Source of the DNA: F1-60-MAGs149 sp037133755
GTDB taxonomy: Bacteria; Actinomycetota; Thermoleophilia; Gaiellales; F1-60-MAGs149
Assembly (NCBI GenBank): GCA_037133755.1
Contig: JBAXNN010000008.1
Span: 40,942-104,941, forward strand
Direction of reading: 5' to 3'
DNA length: 64,000 nucleotides
Part shown: positions 1 to 7,695 of the stretch, in pieces
Position numbering within the stretch: the first letter of the stretch is position 1
Layout of the letters: each line of letters begins with the position of its first letter
The notes under the pieces: model-generated
The model's database searches: none
What the model saw: the letters and a program-made list of their open reading frames with translations, nothing else
What the model was told of the DNA's origin: nothing
Made by a program: the position numbers and the translations under genes

Positions 1-374
1 GCGAGGATGCCGACGATGATCACCATCGTGCGCGTCTTGTTCTGCACGAAGCGCAGCGCGAGCGACTGAAGCGCCAGATCGCCGCCCTCCCCCTTGTTGT
101 TGGCGCGCGTCACGATGATCACGTACTTGATCGTCACGACGATGATCAGTGCCCAGATGAACATCGAGAGGAGGCCGAGGATGTCCTGCTCGTTCGGCTT
201 CATGCCGAACGTCGAGCTGAAGGCCACCTGCATCGCGTAGAGCGGGCTCGTGCCGATGTCGCCGTAGATCACCCCGAGCGCGCCGAGCGCGAGGAGTGGC
301 AGTGGCCCGTGCGGGACATGGCTGCCTCCGGAGGTGGCGTGGTTCGAATCGGACAATGCAGTGCGGCGTCGCAT
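1..374 (-). CDS. kup: Kup-family potassium uptake protein, N-terminal part
   Basis: This is the 5' end of a gene that runs off the left edge of the window; about 124 codons are visible. The product is a membrane K+ importer of the KUP/HAK/KT family. After a short polar N-terminus of about 20 residues it shows the family hallmark GVIYGDIGTSPLYAM at the start of the first membrane segment, and later the motif NNKGEGGDLAL, which is also typical of Kup. The ATG at 374 is chosen because the upstream sequence has no better in-frame start and the residue count before the hallmark fits the family. It is divergent from the methyltransferase gene at 457, with 82 bases between them for both promoters. 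The family call is firm; ion specificity is inferred from the family. Confidence 0.9.
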   Translation of the reverse strand, partial: MRRRTALSDSNHATSGGSHVPHGPLPLLALGALGVIYGDIGTSPLYAMQVAFSSTFGMKPNEQDILGLLSMFIWALIIVVTIKYVIIVTRANNKGEGGDLALQSLALRFVQNKTRTMVIIVGIL

Positions 375-456
375 ACGGCCGGCGCCGGCTGAGTATACCG
401 CCGCTGCGAACAAACCCCTGCCATAGTTCAGCGATGGCGTTGAAAGGATTCACCCA

Positions 457-1908
457 GTGTTCGTGAACAAGACCCCGCGTTTCGAGCCCCTCTCCGAGGA
501 CGCACTCGACACCATCGACCGAGGCTGGAAGCGCCTCGTCTCCGAGGTCGGGATCAAGTTCGTGCACGAGCCGTCGCTCGAGCTCTTTCGCCGCGAGGGC
601 CAGCGCGTCGAGGACGAGGTGGTCTTCTTCGACCCCGAGTGGATTCTTGAGAAGATCAAGACGACGCCGACCGAGTTCCGCCTGATCTCGCGCAACCCGG
701 ACAAGAACGTGCAGTTCGGCCGCGACAACATGGTCTTCTGCACCGGCCAGTCGATGCCGTTCTGCGACGACGGCGTCACGGGCCGCCGCGACGGCACGCT
801 CGCCGATGCCGTCCAGCTGCTGCGCGCCGCACAGATGACGCCCGAGATCGACACGCCCGGCTATCCGATCATCGAGGTCAACGACAAGCCGATCGATTCG
901 CGCCATCTCGACCTGCAGCTCGCGATGTACGAGAACACCGACCTCCCCGTCGGCGCTGCGCAGATCCACCTCAACGGCGTGATCGACTCGATCGCGATGG
1001 CCGAGATGGTGCTCGGCGGCCCCGAGGTGCTCGAGAAGGACGCCGCGGTCTTCGGCACGATCAACGCGAACTCGCCGCTGATGTTCGATACGCGCATGCT
1101 CGAGTCGCTGTGGATGCTCGCCGAGCGCAATCAGATCGTCAACATCACGCCGTTCATCATGATGGGCGCGATGGGTCCGGTCGCCGTGCCGGCCGCACTC
1201 GCACAGCAGACCGCCGAGTCGCTGGCGGGCATTGCGCTCGTCCAGGCGATCCGCCCGGGCTGCCCCGCGATCATGGGCTCGTTCGTCTCGAACACCGACA
1301 TGAAGTCCGGCTCGCCCGGCTTCGGCGGCCCCGAGGCAGCACTTGGCATCCTCGCCACCGGCCAGATCGCGCGTCGCCACAACGTCCTGTGGCGCGCCGG
1401 CGGTGGTGGCCTCAACGCCAGCCCGGCCGTGGATGGACAGTCGGCCTTCGAGTCGCTCAACACGATGGCCCAGTCGTTTCTCGCCGGCGCCAACCTCCAG
1501 CTGCACACCACCGGCTGGCTCGAGGGCGGCCTCGTGCACTCGTTCGCCAAGGTCGCGATGGACACCGAGATGCTGCGCAACCTGATCGCGGAGTTCACGC
1601 CGATCGAATGGACCGACGAGAACCTCGCCTTCGAGGCGCATGCCGAGGTTGGCCACGCCGGCCACTTCTTCGGTGCCGCGCACACGCTGGAGAACTTCCG
1701 CGACTGCTTCTATCGCCCGACGGTCTGGACGACAGACAACTACTCGGCGTGGACGAAGAAGGGCGGCAAGAACGCCACCGAGCGCGCACTCGACGAGTTC
1801 AATCGTTTGCAGGAGGCATGGGCAGAGAACCCGCCCACGCTCGACCCCGATCTTCACGCCGAGCTGAAGGCGTACACGGATCGGCGTCGCACCGAGCTCG
1901 GCGACTAA
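457..1908 (+). CDS. MttB-family methyltransferase without pyrrolysine
   Basis: A 483-residue protein of the trimethylamine methyltransferase (MttB) superfamily. Members transfer a methyl group from a quaternary or tertiary amine to a corrinoid protein; non-pyrrolysine members such as MtgB act on glycine betaine and related substrates. The frame is continuous with no internal TAG, so this is a non-pyrrolysine member. The C-terminal half carries the family-like Gly-rich stretches GSPGFGGPEAALG and WRAGGGG. The GTG start follows GAAAGGA at 442-448 with good spacing. An EamA transporter begins six bases after its stop, and the GcvT-type operon lies immediately beyond on the other strand, suggesting methylated-amine catabolism. 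No corrinoid protein or corrinoid reductase gene is in the window. Substrate is unknown. Confidence 0.8.
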   Translation: MFVNKTPRFEPLSEDALDTIDRGWKRLVSEVGIKFVHEPSLELFRREGQRVEDEVVFFDPEWILEKIKTTPTEFRLISRNPDKNVQFGRDNMVFCTGQSMPFCDDGVTGRRDGTLADAVQLLRAAQMTPEIDTPGYPIIEVNDKPIDSRHLDLQLAMYENTDLPVGAAQIHLNGVIDSIAMAEMVLGGPEVLEKDAAVFGTINANSPLMFDTRMLESLWMLAERNQIVNITPFIMMGAMGPVAVPAALAQQTAESLAGIALVQAIRPGCPAIMGSFVSNTDMKSGSPGFGGPEAALGILATGQIARRHNVLWRAGGGGLNASPAVDGQSAFESLNTMAQSFLAGANLQLHTTGWLEGGLVHSFAKVAMDTEMLRNLIAEFTPIEWTDENLAFEAHAEVGHAGHFFGAAHTLENFRDCFYRPTVWTTDNYSAWTKKGGKNATERALDEFNRLQEAWAENPPTLDPDLHAELKAYTDRRRTELGD

Positions 1909-1914
1909 CGCCTC

Positions 1915-2739
1915 ATGGTCGTCCTGTTCGGCTTGGTCACGGCCTTCTCGTGGGCGTTCGCCAACGTGTTCACGCAACAGGCGAGCCGGACCAAGACCAA
2001 GCCGGCGGTGATCATGTTCTGGGTCTTGATCGTGACGGCAGCAGTGGTGCTGCCCGTCGCACTGGTCGTCGATCGCCTCGAGGGCCCGTGGACCCCAGCC
2101 GGGTTGGGCTGGCCCATTCTCGCCGGCCTGCTCGCCACCGTCGGCTTCTTCCTGCTGCTGCGCGCGCTGACGAAGGGCAGCCTGAGCGTCGTCGCGCCGA
2201 TCATCGCCCTCGAGGGCGGTGTCGCGACGCTGCTGTCGATCGCGCTTGGTGAGCGCCCATCGGCCGTCCAGTACGTGTTGCTTGGCGTGGCGGTCGTCGG
2301 CGCCTTCCTCGTGGCGGTCGAGCCGGGCCGCCGCACGGCGGCTGGGGCTCCCGAAGCGGTACTCGCAGCGTTCGCCTACGCCGGCGTGCTGATCGCGCTC
2401 GGCCAGTCGAACCTGCCCGACCTGACCACCGTCGGCGTCACGCGAACCGTCAGCGTGCTCGCGATCCTGCCGGCGTTCCTCCTGGTACGCGAGCTGCCGA
2501 AGCGCACGAACGTCTACCCGATTCTCTGGTGCGGCCTGCTCGACGCGGTCGGCTTCGCCTTCTTCGCCTTTGCCGCGTCGATCGGTCCGCTCTCGGTCGC
2601 CTCGGTGACGGCCACGCAGTGGGGCACGGCCGCGGCGCTGATCGGCATCATCGGCATGCGCGAGCGGCTGTACACGAACCAGTACATCGGCATCGCGGTC
2701 ACGCTCTTCGCAGTGACCGGGCTCGGGCTCTTGTCCTAG
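1915..2739 (+). CDS. EamA/DMT-family transporter
   Basis: A 274-residue integral membrane protein with about ten hydrophobic helices arranged as two five-helix halves, the layout of the drug/metabolite transporter (EamA) superfamily. The first helix begins at the N-terminus (VLFGLVTAFSWAFANVF) and the last ends at the C-terminus. It starts six bases after the methyltransferase stop, so the two are probably co-transcribed, and it may move the amine substrate or product of that enzyme; this is inference from position only. Its 3' end is three bases before... the stop of the opposing racemase-like gene, with four residues' worth of overlap at 2736-2739. Confidence 0.85.
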   Translation: MVVLFGLVTAFSWAFANVFTQQASRTKTKPAVIMFWVLIVTAAVVLPVALVVDRLEGPWTPAGLGWPILAGLLATVGFFLLLRALTKGSLSVVAPIIALEGGVATLLSIALGERPSAVQYVLLGVAVVGAFLVAVEPGRRTAAGAPEAVLAAFAYAGVLIALGQSNLPDLTTVGVTRTVSVLAILPAFLLVRELPKRTNVYPILWCGLLDAVGFAFFAFAASIGPLSVASVTATQWGTAAALIGIIGMRERLYTNQYIGIAVTLFAVTGLGLLS

Positions 2740-3488
2740 ACGCGACGCTGGAGCGCGGCGACCGAGGCGGTCGATAGCGGCTCGCGCGTGATGCCCGTCG
2801 TTCCGCCACGCGTGGCGAAGGCGGTGATGCGGCCGGCGCGCTCGCCGTGATGCGCGAGCAGGCGGTGACGGCGGATGTCGTGCACGAGGAAGTCGACGGT
2901 CGCGGCGAGGCCATCGACCACGGTGACGTCACCGGCCAGCTCGCGTACCTCATCGGCGTCGACGTACGCGCTCGGCGTGAGCAATAGGAGCACCGCTACC
3001 TCGGGCGCGTGCTTGCGGACGCGCATGAGCAGATCGCGGGCGGGATCGGTACCGCGCTCGATCAGCGTGACGCTACCGCCGCCGCGCAGCGTGCGGATCG
3101 CCTTGGCCAGCACCATCGTCTTGACCTCGTCGGACGAGAACACCGCGGCGATCGGGCGCCCCTTCGCCTCGGCCAGGGCCGCGCGCAGGCCGCACTCCAG
3201 TCCCCGTACGGAGATGCCCTCGAACTCGGGTCGCGCCTCGAAGGATGCGAAGCCGCCGGCGAGCAGCAGCGCCTTGGCGCCCTCATCGAGGAGCCCCGTC
3301 GCGAGATCGTGCACGCGCCGCGTCACCTGATCGGGCCGCCGGCCCGCGTACGGCGCGAACGCCTGGTCGGCGACGACGAGGATGTCCTCCTTCGGCAGTT
3401 GGGCGCGCAGGAGCTCGGCTCCGCGCACGCCCTCCCAGCCCTCGGCGACGACCCCGATCGAACCTGCCGGGTCGGCGCTCCAGGTCAC
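2736..3488 (-). CDS. Asp/Glu racemase-like protein lacking catalytic cysteines
   Basis: A 250-residue protein with the outline of glutamate racemase (MurI): VADQAFAPYAGR (about 39-50) matches the MurI segment around D-S-x-x-x-P-Y-G, followed by the helix ending in LLDEGAKALLLAG. Where MurI has its first catalytic Cys (ACNTA) this protein has AGGFAS (about 77-82), and where MurI has GCTHYP it has LLTPSAY (about 169-175). The N-terminal DSGxGG motif is also absent. It is therefore unlikely to be a racemase and may be a binding or accessory protein. The GTG start at 3488 overlaps the stop of the GcvT-type gene (GTGA), so translation is coupled and it is the third gene of that operon. The fold assignment is my reading of the alignment; function is unknown. 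Confidence 0.6.
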   Translation of the reverse strand: MTWSADPAGSIGVVAEGWEGVRGAELLRAQLPKEDILVVADQAFAPYAGRRPDQVTRRVHDLATGLLDEGAKALLLAGGFASFEARPEFEGISVRGLECGLRAALAEAKGRPIAAVFSSDEVKTMVLAKAIRTLRGGGSVTLIERGTDPARDLLMRVRKHAPEVAVLLLLTPSAYVDADEVRELAGDVTVVDGLAATVDFLVHDIRRHRLLAHHGERAGRITAFATRGGTTGITREPLSTASVAALQRRV

Positions 3489-4651
3489 GACCGCGGTCGC
3501 TTCTTCTCCGAGTCGTAGATTGGGAATGCAGCGGCCGTCGCCTCGGCGAGAGTCCCGTCGGGAAGCGCAACCTGTACACGCGTACCGGATGCGACGAGGT
3601 CTGCCTCGATGCACGCCATGCCGATCTGCAAATCGACGCTCGGCGAACGACCCGCCGACGGCGACAGCAACGTTCCGACATTCCGACCATCGACAAAGAC
3701 CTCTGCCCCGTAATCCGGTGCCTCATCTCCGTCGACGACCAGCGTCGTGAGGCGGTGCGTGATGCCCGCGGCCAGCTCATCGACCAGCGCCTGCTTGCCA
3801 ACGAAGTCACCCGTATCGAGACTGATGGTCCGATCCAGATTCATGTGGAACGGCGAAGTCTCGCCCACGAAATAGTCGTAGCCGATAAAGATCAGGCCCG
3901 ACTCGATCCGCAGCGACTCAACCGCAGCCAGACCGTACGGACGGATTCCGTACGCTGCACCAGCCGCGAGCAGAGCCTCCCACAACATCTCGGCGCTGTC
4001 CTTCGGCACGTAGATCTCGTAGCCGAGCTCGCCCGAGTACCCCGTGCGAGCCAAGTAGCAGCCGGCAATACCCGCGACCGTGATCGGCTCCGTCGTGAAG
4101 CGGAAGTACTTGAGCGACGCGACCTCGAAGTCCGTGAGGCCATCGATCAGGTCACGCGACTTGGGACCCTGTACCTGGACGTGCGGCCACTCCTCGGTGC
4201 GATCGAGGATTTCGACGTCGAAACCCTGCTGCGTCGAGACACGGCGAAAGTGATCGACGTCACTCGGCAGCGCGGTCACCACGAGGATGCCGGCACCCGT
4301 CTCATCACCGGTGTTGAAGACCACACCGTCGCCGAGCATGCAGCCGTTCTCGTCGAGAAAGCACGAGTACCGGGCCTGTCCGACGGCAAGGTCAGACATG
4401 TCGTTGGCGAAGCAGAAGTCGACGGCCTTGATCGCGTCGTTGCCGCGGAAGATCCACTTCTGCAACGGCGACTCGTCCCAAACACCAACGGTCTCGCGAA
4501 CCGCATGGTGCTCGGCAAGTGGATTGCCGAAGTCGGAGATCCAATCCCAGCCCTCCCACTCGGCAAAGGTGCCACCCTGACGACGCTGAATCGCGTCAAA
4601 GGCCGTCAACCGCAGGCCTTCAGCGCCGGCTGCGTTTTCCTGATCGCTCAT
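3485..4651 (-). CDS. GcvT-type folate-dependent aminomethyltransferase, single domain
   Basis: A 388-residue protein of the GcvT / dimethylglycine dehydrogenase C-domain fold, which binds tetrahydrofolate and accepts a one-carbon unit from a methylated amine. Characteristic segments are QGPKSRDL (161-168) and TGYSGELGYEIY (203-214). It is very similar along its whole length to residues 288-665 of the gene just upstream, so the two are tandem paralogs. Its ATG at 4651 overlaps the upstream stop (ATGA), and its own stop overlaps the GTG of the racemase-like gene. A much longer open frame runs upstream of 4651, but that part lies inside the upstream gene in another frame. It is probably a demethylase or a subunit of one; the substrate cannot be read from the sequence. 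Confidence 0.85.
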   Translation of the reverse strand: MSDQENAAGAEGLRLTAFDAIQRRQGGTFAEWEGWDWISDFGNPLAEHHAVRETVGVWDESPLQKWIFRGNDAIKAVDFCFANDMSDLAVGQARYSCFLDENGCMLGDGVVFNTGDETGAGILVVTALPSDVDHFRRVSTQQGFDVEILDRTEEWPHVQVQGPKSRDLIDGLTDFEVASLKYFRFTTEPITVAGIAGCYLARTGYSGELGYEIYVPKDSAEMLWEALLAAGAAYGIRPYGLAAVESLRIESGLIFIGYDYFVGETSPFHMNLDRTISLDTGDFVGKQALVDELAAGITHRLTTLVVDGDEAPDYGAEVFVDGRNVGTLLSPSAGRSPSVDLQIGMACIEADLVASGTRVQVALPDGTLAEATAAAFPIYDSEKKRPRS

Positions 4652-6645
4652 GACCGCGGTCTCCTCTTCTCGGGGTCGTAGATCGGGTACGTGTCGGTGT
4701 ACGCCGGGACGAGACGGCCGTCGGGCAGCGCCACCTCGACGCGATTGCCCGGCTCGGCCAGCTCGGCCTCGATGCACGCCATGCCGATCAGGCGATCGAC
4801 GCTCGGCGAGCGTCCCGCCGACGGCGACAGCAGCTTGCCGACACCGCGACCGTTGACGAAGACATCGGCGCCGTAGTCCGGCGCCTCGTTGCCCGCGACG
4901 ACGAGCGTCGTGAGGCGATGCGTGATGCCCGCGGCCAGCTCGTCGACGAGCGCCTGCTTGCCGTTGAAGTCGCCCGTCTCCAGGTTGATCGTCCGGTCCA
5001 GGTTCATATGGAACGGCGAGGTCAGGCCCTGGAAGTAGTCGTAGCCGATGAAGATCAGGCCCGACTCGATGCGGAGCGACTCGACGGCGGCGAGGCCGTA
5101 CTGACGGATGCCGCGCGACGCGCCCTCGTTGAGGAGCTCCTGCCAGAGCGCTTCGGCGCCGGCCTTCGGCACGTAGATCTCGTAGCCGAGCTCGCCCGAG
5201 TAGCCAGTGCGGGCCAGGTAGCAGCCCGCGATGCCGCCGATCGTGATCGGCTCCGTCGTGAAGCGGAAGTACTTGAGCGAGTCGACGTCGAAGTCGGTCA
5301 TCGCGCTGATCAGCTCGCGCGACTTCGGACCCTGCACCTGGATGTGCGGCCACTCCTCGGTGCGGTCGAGGATCTCGACGTCAAAGCCCTGCTGCTTCGA
5401 GACGCGGCGGAACTGGTCCACGTCGCTCGGCAGTGCGGTCACCACGAGGATGCCGGCACCGGTCTCGTCGCCCGTGTTGAAGGCGACGCCGTCGCCGAGC
5501 ATGCGACCGTACTCGTCGACGAAGCACGAGTAGCGGGCCTGGCCGACCTGCATCGAGGCCATGTCGTTGGCGAAGCAGTAGTCGACGGCCTTGAGCGCGT
5601 CGGGTCCGCGGAAGATCCACTTCTGCAGCGGTGACTCGTCCCAGATGCCGACGGTCTCGCGGACCGCGTGGTGCTCGTCGATCGGATCGCCGAAGTCAGA
5701 GATCCAGTCCCAGCCCTCCCACTCGGCGAAGGTGCCGCCGTTGCGGCGCAGAATCGCGTCGAAGGCTGTCTTGCGCAGACCCTCGGTCGAGACCTGCGGG
5801 GCGGGCGCCTCGACGATCGCGATGCCGGCGGCCTCAGCGGGAGGTGAACCCTCCTGATCGGCGGCAGCGACCGGGGTGTCGACGGGGATGATCACGATCG
5901 GCGCCTGGCGCAGGTCCGGCGGCTGATGGCCCGGCGGCAGCACCTCGGACACGCCCAACAGAGCGCGCGCGGCGGCCGGATTCGGCAGCGTGCGGTACTC
6001 CTCGAGGCAGCGCATAGGCTCCTGGTCGAGGTTGCGGCGGATGCGGCGATAGCGGGCCTGCGCACCGGCACCGAGGCCCGGCGTCGAGAAGATCGCCTGC
6101 TCGACGTACGACTCAATCACCTTGTTGCCGAGCAGCTTGACGTCGGCCTCGCGGGCCTTGCCCGTGAGCGGGTTGTACAGCACGACGCACTTGATGGTGT
6201 CGAGGAACGAGTTCCACGTCGACAGCACGACGGGACCACGGACGCGAATGCCTGTCTCGGGGATCGCGAGGTGCGTGATGCGGCGGTCATTGATCGTGTG
6301 GATCAGCGACTCAGCGGTCGGCGACATGATGCTGACGAACTTGTGCATCGGCCACACGTCGAGCTGGTTCCAGTCGCCGGGCTCGCAATCGACGCCGATC
6401 ATGTACGTGTCGGCGTAGCGGAAGAAGTTCGCATTGCCCCGCGTCTCGCGCAAGTGGTCGTAGAACAGCGTGTTCGTGCCGCCGATCAGGTTCGAGCAGC
6501 CAACGGCGTCCATCGGCGTGCCCATCACCACGCAGAAGCGGTCGCCGTTCTTGTAGCCACCGGGCCAGAGGGTGTTCAGCGGAGCGGAAACGCCGTCGCG
6601 CTCGACGGAGAAGTCCTCGGAATTGAGTGCGTAGGACGAATGCAT
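4648..6645 (-). CDS. Unknown N-terminal domain fused to GcvT-type aminomethyltransferase
   Basis: A 665-residue two-domain protein. Residues 1 to about 232 form a domain I do not recognise, with features such as PMDAVGCSNLIGGTN, YDHLRETRGN and GDWNQLDVWPMHKF. A Pro/Ala-rich linker follows (about 233-287), then a complete GcvT-type folate-binding domain (288-665) carrying QGPKSREL and TGYSGELGYEIY. The architecture resembles that of trimethylamine-N-oxide demethylase Tdm, in which an N-terminal catalytic domain releases formaldehyde that the C-terminal GcvT domain captures on THF. I cannot show that the N-terminal domain here is homologous to that of Tdm. It is the first gene of a three-gene operon, with translational coupling to the second GcvT protein. 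A role in amine demethylation is likely but inferred. Confidence 0.8.
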   Translation of the reverse strand: MHSSYALNSEDFSVERDGVSAPLNTLWPGGYKNGDRFCVVMGTPMDAVGCSNLIGGTNTLFYDHLRETRGNANFFRYADTYMIGVDCEPGDWNQLDVWPMHKFVSIMSPTAESLIHTINDRRITHLAIPETGIRVRGPVVLSTWNSFLDTIKCVVLYNPLTGKAREADVKLLGNKVIESYVEQAIFSTPGLGAGAQARYRRIRRNLDQEPMRCLEEYRTLPNPAAARALLGVSEVLPPGHQPPDLRQAPIVIIPVDTPVAAADQEGSPPAEAAGIAIVEAPAPQVSTEGLRKTAFDAILRRNGGTFAEWEGWDWISDFGDPIDEHHAVRETVGIWDESPLQKWIFRGPDALKAVDYCFANDMASMQVGQARYSCFVDEYGRMLGDGVAFNTGDETGAGILVVTALPSDVDQFRRVSKQQGFDVEILDRTEEWPHIQVQGPKSRELISAMTDFDVDSLKYFRFTTEPITIGGIAGCYLARTGYSGELGYEIYVPKAGAEALWQELLNEGASRGIRQYGLAAVESLRIESGLIFIGYDYFQGLTSPFHMNLDRTINLETGDFNGKQALVDELAAGITHRLTTLVVAGNEAPDYGADVFVNGRGVGKLLSPSAGRSPSVDRLIGMACIEAELAEPGNRVEVALPDGRLVPAYTDTYPIYDPEKRRPRS

Positions 6646-6687
6646 GAAGGGATCCTAGACCGAATCCGTCATCTCGTGCATGTGCGA

Positions 6688-7338
6688 CTAGTTCATACGC
6701 GCGCCGAGACGACGGTGCTCGAACTCCATCACCTTCATGTCGCGATCGCCGAGCGGCAACTCGAGCCGCAGCTGCGCGGCCTTGAGCGACCGCCCCACGT
6801 CGCCACGACGCTCATACGACGCAACGAGGTTCGACAGGATGCGCAGCGCCGTCAGGTGCACCGGCGTCTGCACGATGCGGCCCGGGGGCGGCGGATCGGC
6901 GAGCAGTACACCGCCCTTGAACGGGTCGAGCAGAATCGGATCGCCATCGCCGAACCAGCCCACGACGTAGTGCCCGGGCAGGCCGACGCCGCGGATCGGG
7001 ATGCCGACGCGGCGTCCCACCTCGATCCAGACGACGCTGAGCAGGATGGGCAGGCCGCGCTTGCGTTCGAGCACCAGATCCAGCATCGAATTGTCGGGAT
7101 GGTCGTAGTCCTCGACGTCGCCGAGGAAGCCCTCGCGGCGTCCCAGCACCGTGCGGAGCGCCTCGATCTGCTCGAGGCCGGTCTCCCCCACGCCGTTCAG
7201 CACGACCTCGCCGGCCAGCCGGTCGAGCTCGGCCAGCGCCAGTTCCTGATCCACCTCGCGCAGCGCACCCGCGATCGCCAGCGCGAGCAGGTCGAGCGTG
7301 GGCGCGTCGGTGCGCGCGAGTTGTGCAAATCGGTTCAT
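6688..7338 (-). CDS. SirB1 / transglutaminase-like family protein
   Basis: A 216-residue protein of the SirB1 type: an N-terminal helical region, then a segment like that of the YchA/SirB1 family (YDHPDNSMLDLVLERKRGLPI, split here as YDHPDNSMLD and ERKRGLPI, and GIPIRGVGLPGHYVV), ending with a short TPR-like helical hairpin (LVASYERRGD). The family contains a transglutaminase-like core but few members have a known biochemical role. The start at 7338 (MNRF) is preferred to a further upstream ATG because the family begins near this point. It lies 42 bases upstream of the GcvT fusion gene on the same strand, so it could be read into that operon, although it is a common stand-alone gene. Confidence 0.8.
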   Translation of the reverse strand: MNRFAQLARTDAPTLDLLALAIAGALREVDQELALAELDRLAGEVVLNGVGETGLEQIEALRTVLGRREGFLGDVEDYDHPDNSMLDLVLERKRGLPILLSVVWIEVGRRVGIPIRGVGLPGHYVVGWFGDGDPILLDPFKGGVLLADPPPPGRIVQTPVHLTALRILSNLVASYERRGDVGRSLKAAQLRLELPLGDRDMKVMEFEHRRLGARMN

Positions 7339-7428
7339 CTCTCGTATCTTCGCGCGTCTACCCGGCGCGAGACTGGCGCAACCCCACATCAGGGGATCCA
7401 GACCAGCTCGGCGATCAGCGTCGATTTG

Positions 7429-7456
7429 GACACCATGGGCCCGGGCCCATCGTGTC
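7429..7456. repeat. Palindromic repeat, GGGCCCGGGCCC family, copy 1
   Basis: Nearly perfect palindrome centred on ATGGGCCCGGGCCCAT, flanked by GACAC on the left and GTGTC on the right, with one mismatched pair between arms. It has no central loop bases. Related copies are at 7621-7650 and 51432-51459. It could act as a dispersed REP-like element or a bidirectional transcription terminator; there is no clear T tract. Confidence 0.75.
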
Positions 7457-7620
7457 AGGAGTGCTGCGTGATCGTTCTGCGCGCTGCACGCGCGTTCCGA
7501 TGCGTCCCGCGCCTGCCGCTCCGTCGCTGAACGCGCAACGCCTGTATTGACCGGTGAGGAATCGGCCTGAGTGTCCGAGTCTTCGGTCGCAATTGCGTGC
7601 GCGTTTCACCACAGATCACC

Positions 7621-7650
7621 TGACACAGTGGGCCCGGGCCCATCGTGTCA
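7621..7650. repeat. Palindromic repeat, GGGCCCGGGCCC family, copy 2
   Basis: Same core as copy 1 with outer arms TGACAC and GTGTCA; two mismatched pairs lie just outside the core. As in copy 1 it is followed by GGA. It sits 46 bases before the stop codon of the sarcosine-oxidase-type gene on the other strand. Confidence 0.75.
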
Positions 7651-7695
7651 GGAGAGCCAATGCAGCGGGCTGAAGCGGTGCCTGATGGCAGCGCG

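Larger units (their letters stand above)
7339..7695. other. 357-base gap holding two GGGCCCGGGCCC palindromes
   Basis: There is no convincing gene between the SirB1-type gene and the stop of the sarcosine-oxidase-type gene. The notable content is two copies of a palindromic element (7429-7456 and 7621-7650), both continuing into the bases CAGGA on the right. The rest shows no ribosome site or coding signal that I can support. Confidence 0.6.

Noticed and set aside
457..1908. Pyrrolysine-type readthrough in the MttB-like gene
   Set aside because: The frame is continuous from start to stop with no in-frame TAG.
7429..7650. Terminal inverted repeats of an insertion sequence
   Set aside because: No transposase or open frame lies between them and each copy is itself a complete palindrome rather than one end of a pair.
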